From NCBI GenBank assembly GCA_937926755.1, contig CALBBA010000262.1, positions 1-29,186 on the forward strand: 29,186 bases of DNA, written 5' to 3'. Position numbers and translations under genes: made by a program. This stretch comes from an uncultured Collinsella sp. (GTDB lineage Bacteria > Actinomycetota > Coriobacteriia > Coriobacteriales > Coriobacteriaceae). The notes beneath the pieces are model-generated. The model did not search any database. It saw nothing but the letters and a program-made list of their open reading frames with translations, and was not told where the DNA came from. How positions within the stretch are numbered: position 1 is the first letter of the stretch; each line of letters starts with the position of its first letter. This document shows, piece by piece, positions 16,165 to 22,554 of this stretch.

Positions 16165-16896
16165 ATGCTTACCAAACTCCTCTGCGAATTCGGCGCAACG
16201 GCCCTCATGATCATCTTTGGCGTGGGAGTGCACTGCGATACCGTGCTCAAGGGCACCAAGTATCAGGGCTCCGGCCATATGTTTGCCATTACCACTTGGT
16301 CTTTTGGCATCTCGGTCTGCCTGTTTGTCTTTGGCGGCGCCGTGTGCATGAACCCGGCTATGGTGCTTGCCCAGTGCATCGTCGGCCTGGTGCCGTGGAG
16401 CAGCTGCATCCCCTTCATGATTGCCGATATGCTCGGCGGCTTTGTGGGCGCCGTGATCGCGTGGTTGATGTATGCCGATGAGTTCAAAGCTTCCGAGGGC
16501 GTCGTCGATCCCATTGCCCAGCGCAACATCTTCTCGACCAACCCCACCACCGAGGGCACGAACTATGCCCGCAACTTCTTCTGTGAGGCTATCTGCACCT
16601 TTGTGTTCATCAGCGCCATTCTCGCTGCCGCTAGCCGCGCCGGCGAGAACGTCCTGATGCTCGCCATCTGCGTCGGCCTGATTGTTTGGGCCGTTGGCAT
16701 GGGTATGGGCGGCATCACCGGCTTCGCCATGAACCAGGCTCGTGACCTTGGTCCTCGCATGGCCTATCAGGTGCTGCCGATCAAGAACAAGGCTGACAAC
16801 AACTGGAAGTACGGTCTGCTCGTTCCTGGCATCGCTCCGTTTGTCGGTGCTATCTTGGCTGCACTGTTTGTGCATGGTTTCTTGGGCATGTTCTAG
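16165..16896 (+). CDS. larD: aquaporin-family channel, probable lactic-acid facilitator
   Basis: A 243-residue MIP (aquaglyceroporin) protein with six membrane segments and two half-helices. The first half-helix is CMNPAM (NPA at 63-65). The second is GFAMNQARDLGPR (190-198), where NPA has become NQA, with the filter arginine kept at 193. In L. plantarum the aquaglyceroporin LarD works with LarA as a lactic-acid channel. The same neighbourhood here, 49 nt after larA, supports that role, but glycerol or water transport is possible. The start is ATG 16165, weakly preceded by AAGAAAGATAAGG. It is probably co-transcribed with larA. Confidence 0.8.
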   Translation: MLTKLLCEFGATALMIIFGVGVHCDTVLKGTKYQGSGHMFAITTWSFGISVCLFVFGGAVCMNPAMVLAQCIVGLVPWSSCIPFMIADMLGGFVGAVIAWLMYADEFKASEGVVDPIAQRNIFSTNPTTEGTNYARNFFCEAICTFVFISAILAAASRAGENVLMLAICVGLIVWAVGMGMGGITGFAMNQARDLGPRMAYQVLPIKNKADNNWKYGLLVPGIAPFVGAILAALFVHGFLGMF

Positions 16897-16920
16897 TCAA
16901 AGGACGGCTCTATAAGGTCC

Positions 16921-17045
16921 GGGCTCGGTAAGGGCTAACTTCCCAACGCGTCCTCGGACATGCAAAAAGGCTCGCTGCGCACTTTGTGCGGCGAGCCTTT
17001 TTGCGTCCTGCGGAATGCGTTGGGAAGTTAACCCTTACCGAGCCC
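16921..17045 (-). repeat. 125-bp palindromic element, copy B
   Basis: It is placed on the - strand because its reverse complement matches copy A (13995-14121). It has the same 31-nt and 30-nt flanks around a core 64 nt long instead of 66. The outer stem 16921-16949/17017-17045 is 29 bp with one non-Watson-Crick pair, G-U only in - strand RNA. It lies between the convergent larD and tetR genes and could terminate both. Confidence 0.85.
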
Positions 17046-17201
17046 TAGGCATTCTTGGCTGTATTCGTACAAGCAACCCAACATATATATCTGAATTTGG
17101 ATGGGAGGGGCTTGTTGCTGGTAGGGGCGTTGAAGCGCGAGTGACACTTTGGGATGCGTGGCGCCCTGGGTTGGGGCGATGCTTTGGGATGAGCTTCTTA
17201 C
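17046..17201. other. spacer between palindrome B and the tetR end
   Basis: No gene. A 10-bp direct repeat CTTTGGGATG occurs at 17147-17156 and 17182-17191. No clear terminator for tetR is seen apart from palindrome B itself. Confidence 0.4.
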
Positions 17202-17741
17202 TTAGTTGAAGAGGGGTTTTATGGCTGATAGGTAGTCTTTGGCTACGTCCTCTTTTGGGGCTTGGAAGTTGTGCCAGGCCCACCATTGGACCATTCCTAC
17301 GAAGCTTGAGGCTATGTGGTGCAGTAGGAAACTGCGGTCCATGGTGGCGGCGGGGCCGTTTGGGTTGGTAGGGACGGTTTCGGCTGCTCGTGACATGATG
17401 GTCTTGCGTAAGCAGTCGGCGAAGACACGTGAGCCGGCGCCGGCTACGAGGGCTCGAACGCCCTGGCGGCGCTCCCAGAGGTTGTTGAGGATATGCTCGA
17501 CCTGCACGAGTGGGTCGTCGAGCGGTGTGCCATCGTCGTCGAGGGCGTGGGTGCAGATGTCGCTCACAAGCTCGGACAGTAGGTCATCTTTGCTCTTAAA
17601 GAGACCGTAGAATGTCGCGCGGCCTACGTGGGCGCGCGCGATGATGTCGCCGACGGTAATCTTGCCGTAGTCCTCTTCGCGTAGCAGCTCGGAGAACGCC
17701 GCAACGATGGCGGCGCGGCTTTTTTCTTTGCGGGCATCCAT
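17202..17741 (-). CDS. TetR-family transcriptional regulator linked to larBC
   Basis: A 179-residue TetR/AcrR-type repressor. The N-terminal helix-turn-helix spans about residues 8-50 (AIVAAFSELLREEDYGKITVGDIIARAHVGRATFYGLF, whose end is the classic recognition helix). It is followed by a ligand-binding helical domain ending QAPKEDVAKDYLSAIKPLFN. ATG 17741 starts two bases after the larC stop, with no strong ribosome binding site, so translation is probably coupled to larC. A longer start at 17771 would overlap larC. Being the last gene of serB/larB-larC-tetR, it may respond to lactate or nickel status and control the lar genes. That role is inference. Confidence 0.88.
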   Translation of the reverse strand: MDARKEKSRAAIVAAFSELLREEDYGKITVGDIIARAHVGRATFYGLFKSKDDLLSELVSDICTHALDDDGTPLDDPLVQVEHILNNLWERRQGVRALVAGAGSRVFADCLRKTIMSRAAETVPTNPNGPAATMDRSFLLHHIASSFVGMVQWWAWHNFQAPKEDVAKDYLSAIKPLFN

Positions 17742-17743
17742 GG

Positions 17744-18661
17744 CTATGCATCCACGTGAACAAGCAGGCAACGGAGCGTGCCGGAGCAGCCCTCGTAGGG
17801 GCGCTTACCGGTGCCGTAGCCGACGGCCTCGATGCGGTAGCGGGCCGGCAGGTGCTCGGACGTGCGCAGTGCGGCGACGATGGCGGCGCCCGTGGGCGTC
17901 ACAAGCTCGCCGGCGACCGGTGCGGGCGTGAGGGCGATATTGCCTGCCTGGCATAGGTTGACGACGGCGGGCACCGGGATGGGCATAAGGCCGTGGGCAC
18001 AGTGGATGGTGCCGTGACCCTCGGAGAGCGACTCGACGACAATATCCTCGATGCCCAGGTCATCGAGGCAGATGGCGACAGAGCAGATGTCAACGATGGA
18101 ATCGATGGCGCCTACTTCGTGGAACATGACGGTCTCGGGCGTTTTGCCGTGGGCCTTGGCCTCGGCGGCGGCGAGCACGGCAAAGATGGCGAGCGCGCGA
18201 CGCTTGGCGCCATCGCTTAGCTGCGAGCCTTCGATGATGGCGTTGACGTCCGTCAAAGAACGGTGGTGATGGTGGTGGGCGTGATGCTGATCCTCGTTGC
18301 CATGACCGTGGGCCTCATGGTCATGCTCGTGGCAGTGCTTGTGTTCGTGCTCGCCATGATCATGATGGTGGTGCTCATGCTCGTGCGTGTGCTCGGCAGC
18401 TGCTTCGTTGCCGTAGAGCCAGGCCATGTCGTGGTCGTGGTTCTCGAGCTCCTCTGCAAGCTGGACGTCGAAATCGCAGGCGTCGATGCCATGCTTGTTT
18501 ACGCGCGTCACGGCGATCGAAAAGCCGTCGACCGGAAGCGTGGCGAGCTGCTCGCGTAGATGCTCCTCGCTGGCGCCCAGGTCGAGCAGGGCCGCGACGG
18601 TCATGTCGCCGCTGATGCCCGAGGTGCCGTCGATGATAAGCGCGTGCTGATGGTTGGACAT
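17744..18661 (-). CDS. larC: LarC N-terminal domain (LarC1), nickel-insertion protein
   Basis: LarC inserts nickel into the pincer nucleotide of lactate racemase in a CTP-dependent reaction. This 305-residue protein starts with DGTSGISGDMTVAALLDLG. It carries a metal-binding His stretch (residues 91-133, 23 His out of 43) and then the conserved VMFHEVGAIDSIVDI and VTPTGAAIVAAL. It ends soon after YGTGKRPYEG, where LarC1 normally ends. Full LarC is about 400 residues; the C-terminal LarC2 domain is absent, and a tetR gene begins 2 nt later. TAAGGAG, overlapping the larB stop, serves as the ribosome binding site. A separate larC2 gene elsewhere is expected if the pathway works. Confidence 0.9.
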   Translation of the reverse strand: MSNHQHALIIDGTSGISGDMTVAALLDLGASEEHLREQLATLPVDGFSIAVTRVNKHGIDACDFDVQLAEELENHDHDMAWLYGNEAAAEHTHEHEHHHHDHGEHEHKHCHEHDHEAHGHGNEDQHHAHHHHHRSLTDVNAIIEGSQLSDGAKRRALAIFAVLAAAEAKAHGKTPETVMFHEVGAIDSIVDICSVAICLDDLGIEDIVVESLSEGHGTIHCAHGLMPIPVPAVVNLCQAGNIALTPAPVAGELVTPTGAAIVAALRTSEHLPARYRIEAVGYGTGKRPYEGCSGTLRCLLVHVDA

Positions 18662-18671
18662 GAAATGCTCC

Positions 18672-19454
18672 TTAGCGGGCGCAGGACGTGCCGGCGCTCA
18701 GATGATTGATAAGACTTGCCTGGTAGGCGGCGCCGAAGCCGTTGTCGATGTTGACGACCGAAACGCCGCTGGCGCAGGAGTTGAGCATGGCGAGCAGTGC
18801 GGCCACGCCGCCAAAGCTCGCGCCATAGCCCACGCTGGTGGGGACGGCGATGACCGGACAGCTCACAAGGCCTCCGATGACGCTCGCCAGGGCGCCTTCC
18901 ATGCCGGCGATGGCGATGACCACCTGCGCCTGGGCAAGTTCCTCAGCATGAGCGAGCAAGCGGTGTAGGCCGGCGACACCTACGTCGTAGAGGCGATCGA
19001 CCTCGTTGCCGTAGAACTCGGCCGTCAGTGCCGCCTCTTCGGCAACGGGCAGGTCGCTCGTGCCGGCGCAGGCGACGACGATGCGTCCGTTGCCGGTAGG
19101 GGAGGGCTTGCCGCCCACCAGGGCGAGCTGGGCGTCCGGGGTATATCCCAGATCGATGTCGTTGCCGAGAAGCTCAGCGGTGCGCGCGGCTTTTTCGGCA
19201 TCCAAGCGTGTGACCAGGATGCGCTCCTGGCCTGCATCGAGTAATGCTTTGATGATGGCAGCAATTTGTTCGGCGGTTTTACCGGCACCGTAGACAACCT
19301 CGCCGGCTCCCTGGCGCACTCCGCGCGAAAGATCGAGCTGCGCAAAGCCCAAATCGGCGGTCGGAGCCGTCTGGATGCGCGCAAGGGCGACGGCCGGGGT
19401 GACTGATCCGCCGGCAACATCGCTCAGCAATTGCTCAAGATCTCGCTTATCCAT
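18672..19454 (-). CDS. larB: nickel-pincer cofactor biosynthesis protein LarB
   Basis: LarB carboxylates the pyridinium ring of nicotinic acid adenine dinucleotide and cleaves the phosphoanhydride, the first step to the LarA cofactor. The C-terminal two-thirds resembles PurE: VVACAGTSDLPVAEEAALTAEFYGNEVDRLYDVGVAG is the carboxylase-like core (about 130-170), followed by VVIAIAGMEGALASVIGGL and VPTSVGYGASFGG. The start is ATG 19454, which has GAAGGGA six bases upstream. The longer start at 19487 would run into the inverted repeat region. The total of 260 residues is normal. It is 10 nt upstream of larC. Confidence 0.93.
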   Translation of the reverse strand: MDKRDLEQLLSDVAGGSVTPAVALARIQTAPTADLGFAQLDLSRGVRQGAGEVVYGAGKTAEQIAAIIKALLDAGQERILVTRLDAEKAARTAELLGNDIDLGYTPDAQLALVGGKPSPTGNGRIVVACAGTSDLPVAEEAALTAEFYGNEVDRLYDVGVAGLHRLLAHAEELAQAQVVIAIAGMEGALASVIGGLVSCPVIAVPTSVGYGASFGGVAALLAMLNSCASGVSVVNIDNGFGAAYQASLINHLSAGTSCAR

Positions 19455-19498
19455 ATATGTTCCCTTCGACGGCGCAAAGTCTAGCACTCAAAGGGTAT

Positions 19499-19532
19499 GT
19501 TTCCGAACACTAAGACAAAATTGTTCGGAAAC
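19499..19532 (-). promoter_or_regulatory. inverted repeat upstream of larB, candidate operator
   Basis: GTTTCCGAACA (19499-19509) and TGTTCGGAAAC (19522-19532) are perfect 11-bp arms separated by 12 nt, 45 nt before the larB start. A TATAGT on the - strand ends at the edge of the repeat, so the TetR regulator of this operon could bind over the transcription start. Alternatively it is a serB terminator: it begins 36 nt after that stop, and its GTTTCCG...CGGAAAC ends resemble the hairpin at 22442-22487. No T-run is present. Confidence 0.45.
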
Positions 19533-19568
19533 TATAGGACAGGCTGATTCAATTGTTAGACAGATCGG

Positions 19569-20204
19569 CTAGTCGCGCAGGATGATGTCCATGGCGAGCA
19601 TCAGGTTGCGCTCGTCGATGGTAAACGGGGCGGCTTCGCGCGTCTTGGGCTTGGCGCAAAACGCGATACCAGTGCCCGCGGCCCGGATCATGGGGATGTC
19701 GTTTGCCCCGTCGCCAATAGCGACCGTGTGGGCCATGTCGACGCCGCACTCAACTGCCCAGTCCAGCAGCTGGATGAGCTTGGATTCCTTGGTCACAATG
19801 TCTGTCGCCAGCTTACCCGTGAGCTTGCCGTCTACGACCTCCAGACGATTGGCCAGGCAAAAGTCGATGCCCGCGGCAGCCACGATCTTGTCAGCGACCT
19901 CGTGGAAGCCACCGCTTACCACGCCGACCTTCCATCCCTTGCTGTGCGCCGAGCGCACAAGCTCCAGCGCGCCGGGGGTAAACGTCACGCGCGCAAAGGT
20001 GCGCTCGAACACGCTCTCGTCCAAGCCGGCAAGCAGCCCCACGCGCTCTTCGAGCGCCTGCTTAAAGTCGAGCTCGCCGCGCATGGCGCGCTCGGTGATC
20101 TGCGCTACCTGCTCGCCCACGCCGGCCTCCTCGCCCAACAGGTCGATGACTTCCTGGTTGATGAGCGTGGAGTCGATATCCATAACGATGAGGCGTGCGG
20201 TCAT
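19569..20204 (-). CDS. serB: phosphoserine phosphatase
   Basis: A HAD-superfamily phosphatase of 211 residues that performs the last step of serine synthesis, phosphoserine to serine. Motif I is MDIDSTLINQE (nucleophile Asp9, acid Asp11). The SerB cap has RAMRGELDFKQALEERVGLL, motif II is VVSGGF, and motifs III-IV are KESKL and AIGDGANDIPMI. The start ATG 20204 is chosen for GGAAAGG (20211-20217 on the - strand) at six bases. The 23 extra residues from 20273 are not family-like. It lies upstream of larB in the same direction with a 114-nt gap, and is divergent from aspS. Confidence 0.93.
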   Translation of the reverse strand: MTARLIVMDIDSTLINQEVIDLLGEEAGVGEQVAQITERAMRGELDFKQALEERVGLLAGLDESVFERTFARVTFTPGALELVRSAHSKGWKVGVVSGGFHEVADKIVAAAGIDFCLANRLEVVDGKLTGKLATDIVTKESKLIQLLDWAVECGVDMAHTVAIGDGANDIPMIRAAGTGIAFCAKPKTREAAPFTIDERNLMLAMDIILRD

Positions 20205-20349
20205 GACGGGCCTTTCCGAGTGCAGTTGTATTGGGGCACATTGTCGCACGCGGCGCGCCTTGGCGACGGTCACGGTGCGTCAATTGTTTCGTCTCCGTCA
20301 AGTCTTTGGGCAAGAGCTACTTTTCCGCGGCACATCGACACGGGTGCGA

Positions 20350-20355
20350 TAAGAT
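20350..20355 (+). promoter_or_regulatory. possible aspS -10 box
   Basis: TAAGAT (20350-20355) in GCGATAAGATAG, about 105 nt before the ATG. No convincing -35 is at 16-18 nt. The resulting transcript would carry the leader hairpin at 20398-20439. Confidence 0.3.
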
Positions 20356-20397
20356 AGAACGCCATGTCCGGCTGCGCGGTTTACGCAGGCTGGGCAA

Positions 20398-20439
20398 ATC
20401 TGTACGACGCCGCCCGGAACGACACGGGGCGGCACAGAT
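20398..20439 (+). other. structured leader hairpin of aspS
   Basis: ATCTGT (20398-20403) pairs with ACAGAT (20434-20439), and GCCGCCC (20409-20415) with GGGCGGC (20427-20433). A 5-nt ACGAC bulge lies on the left side and an 11-nt loop closes the stem. It ends only a few bases before the AAAGGAGGATCAC ribosome site. It lacks T-box sequences. A role in translation control is inference. Confidence 0.45.
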
Positions 20440-20460
20440 CCATAAAGGAGGATCACTGGT

Positions 20461-22248
20461 ATGAGCCAGACCCGTCCCATTGACGAGCATTCCATGCACA
20501 CCCGTACCTGCGGCGAGCTTCGCTTCGAGAACGTGGGCGAAGAGGTCACCCTCACCGGTTGGGTGAGCCGTCGCCGCGACCACGGCGGCCTTATCTTCTG
20601 CGACCTTCGCGACCGCGAGGGCATCACGCAGCTCACTTTCGACCCCGAGCACTCCGACGGCGATGCCTTTAAGATCGCCGAGACCATGCGTCCCGAGTGG
20701 CCTATCAAGATCCACGGCGTCGTGCGCGCTCGTGGCGAGGAGACCACCAACACCAAGCTCGCGACCGGCGAGATCGAGGTCCTGACCGACCACGCCGAGG
20801 TTCTCAACACGTCCGTCACCCCGCCGTTCCAGATCGAGGACGGCATCGAGACCAGCGAGGACACTCGCCTGCGCTATCGCTATCTGGACCTCCGCCGTCC
20901 CGAGATGATGGCCAACCTCAAGCTGCGCTCCGACTTCACCTTTGCCATTCGCGAGGCGCTGCACAACCGTGAGTTCATGGAGGTCGAGACGCCCTCCCTG
21001 TTCAAGTCTACGCCCGAGGGCGCCCGCGACTTCATCGTCCCCAGCCGCATCCAGCCGGGCAACTTCTACGCCCTGCCGCAGTCCCCGCAGCTCCTGAAGC
21101 AGCTGCTCATGGTCGGTGGCGTCGAGCGCTACTACCAGGTTGCCAAGTGCTTCCGCGACGAGGACCTGCGCGCCGACCGTCAGCCCGAGTTCACCCAGGT
21201 CGATATCGAGATGTCCTTCGTGGACCATAACGACGTTATGAGCGCGCTCGAAGAGGTCCTGGCCGACGCCTTCGGCCGCATGGGTGTCGAGATGCCCACG
21301 CCGCTGCGTCGCATGAACTACTGGGAGGCCATGGACACCTATGGCTCCGACAAGCCCGATACCCGCTACGGCATGCACCTGGTCGACCTGACCGACATCT
21401 TTGCCAACTCCAAGTTCAAGGTCTTCGCGACCGCTGCGAACGAGGAGGGCTCTGTCGTCAAGGCCATCAACGCCAAGGGCGCCGGTGCCTGGGCGCGTGC
21501 CAAGATCGATAAGCTCGCCGGCGTGGCCTCCACGTTTGGCGCCAAGGGCCTGGCCTGGATCGCCTTCCGCGAGGACGGTTCCATCAACAGCCCCATCGTC
21601 AAGTTCTTCTCGGACGAGGAGATGGCGGCTCTGCGCGAGCGCATGGACGTCGAGCCCGGCGACCTTGTGATGTTCGCCGCCGGCCCGCGCCTGCTTTCTG
21701 ATGAGATCCTGGGCGGTATGCGTTCGCACATGGCCAATGCGCTCGAGATCAAGCGCGAGGGTCACGACTTCCTGTGGGTCGTCAACTTCCCGCTGTTCCA
21801 TTGGGACGAGGATCGCAAGGCCTATGCTGCCGAGCATCAGCCCTTCACGCTGCCGACCGAGACCGACATCGCCAAGATCGAGGCCGATCCGCTGGCAGCC
21901 GGTTCGTGCACCTACGACTTTGTCATGGACGGCTTTGAGGCCGGCGGCGGCGGTATGCGTATCCACAACGCCGAGATGCAGATGTCCATGCTCAAGCTCC
22001 TGGGCTTTACCGAGGAGCGTGCCGAGTCTCAGTTTGGCTTCCTCATGGAGGCCCTCAAGTTTGGTGCACCCCCGATGGGCGGTTTCGCTCTGGGTCTGGA
22101 CCGCGTGTGCATGCTGCTCACCGGCTCCGATTCCATCCGCGACGTCATGGCGTTCCCCAAGACGGCCAGTGGCTCCGACCTCATGTCGGGCGCCCCGAGT
22201 GCCGTTTCCGGCGCCCAGCTCAAGGACGTCAGCCTGCGCCTGATGTAG
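20461..22248 (+). CDS. aspS: aspartyl-tRNA synthetase
   Basis: A bacterial-type class II AspRS of 595 residues, the usual length. It has an N-terminal anticodon-binding OB-fold (GWVSRRRDHGGLIFCDLRDREG, 33-54), RYRYLDLRRPEM, motif 2 FRDEDLRADRQPEFTQ (231-246), a GAD insertion domain (about 290-420) and motif 3 GFALGLDRVCMLLTGSDSIRD (from 541). His41 of RRRDHGG matches the histidine seen in non-discriminating AspRS enzymes that also charge tRNA-Asn. The second marker position is not clearly of that type, so specificity is undecided. AGGAGG precedes the ATG at nine bases. Confidence 0.97.
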   Translation: MSQTRPIDEHSMHTRTCGELRFENVGEEVTLTGWVSRRRDHGGLIFCDLRDREGITQLTFDPEHSDGDAFKIAETMRPEWPIKIHGVVRARGEETTNTKLATGEIEVLTDHAEVLNTSVTPPFQIEDGIETSEDTRLRYRYLDLRRPEMMANLKLRSDFTFAIREALHNREFMEVETPSLFKSTPEGARDFIVPSRIQPGNFYALPQSPQLLKQLLMVGGVERYYQVAKCFRDEDLRADRQPEFTQVDIEMSFVDHNDVMSALEEVLADAFGRMGVEMPTPLRRMNYWEAMDTYGSDKPDTRYGMHLVDLTDIFANSKFKVFATAANEEGSVVKAINAKGAGAWARAKIDKLAGVASTFGAKGLAWIAFREDGSINSPIVKFFSDEEMAALRERMDVEPGDLVMFAAGPRLLSDEILGGMRSHMANALEIKREGHDFLWVVNFPLFHWDEDRKAYAAEHQPFTLPTETDIAKIEADPLAAGSCTYDFVMDGFEAGGGGMRIHNAEMQMSMLKLLGFTEERAESQFGFLMEALKFGAPPMGGFALGLDRVCMLLTGSDSIRDVMAFPKTASGSDLMSGAPSAVSGAQLKDVSLRLM

Positions 22249-22271
22249 GCGAGCGGCTACATAATGCCCAC

Positions 22272-22307
22272 AACGAGGGAAGGACGTGCGCCTTCCCTCG
22301 TTTTTTT
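22272..22307 (+). terminator. intrinsic terminator of aspS
   Basis: AACGAGGGAAGG (22272-22283) and CCTTCCCTCGTT (22291-22302) form a perfect 12-bp stem with a 7-nt loop and a run of seven T (22301-22307). Confidence 0.95.
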
Positions 22308-22330
22308 ATACACCGAGATTGTGAGGGCAT

Positions 22331-22548
22331 GGGATGACCGGGCGTCGCGGAAAGTGCATCCCGAAATCTGCATCCAGAACGGGTCGCGCTTTCCCAAAGG
22401 GGGTCCTCTGGGAAAGCGCGACCCAGAATTCGGCAAAATAATGGGGCACAGTTTCCGGTTGAGCTGTCTAACGGAAACTGTGCCCCAGAATGAGCGCTCA
22501 AAACGGGATAGGCTTTCCGCAACAACTGTCTGGCGGAAAGCCCGGCCC
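22331..22548. repeat. tandem array of four ~62-bp hairpin units
   Basis: Unit 1 arms are 22381-22396/22409-22424, 16 bp and perfect. Unit 2 arms are 22442-22457/22472-22487, 16 bp and perfect. Unit 3 is 22505-22520/22533-22548, 10 bp plus 3 bp with a 3-nt internal loop. A collapsed unit 0 (22331-22362) keeps a 16-nt right arm but only GGGATG on the left. Right arms end at 22362, 22424, 22487 and 22548, a period of 61-63. Arms share only GGG, TTTCC/GGAAA and CCC. Spacers of about 17 nt mostly begin AGAAT or GAAT and end in an A-rich run. The array sits between the convergent aspS and the LacI-type gene. Confidence 0.75.
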
Positions 22549-22554
22549 AGTTTC

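Noticed and set aside
18253..18569. open frames over the larC His-rich stretch on both strands
   Set aside because: The repeated CAT/CAC codons keep several frames open. The larC frame continues on both sides with conserved LarC motifs, so the others are artefacts.
20317..21966. 549-residue open frame on the - strand
   Set aside because: It is a shadow of aspS, rich in His/Gly/Leu/Val without recognisable domains.
22331..22548. CRISPR array
   Set aside because: The period is about 62 bp, but the shared part is a few short words, not a constant repeat. The variable parts are paired hairpin arms, and no cas gene is present.
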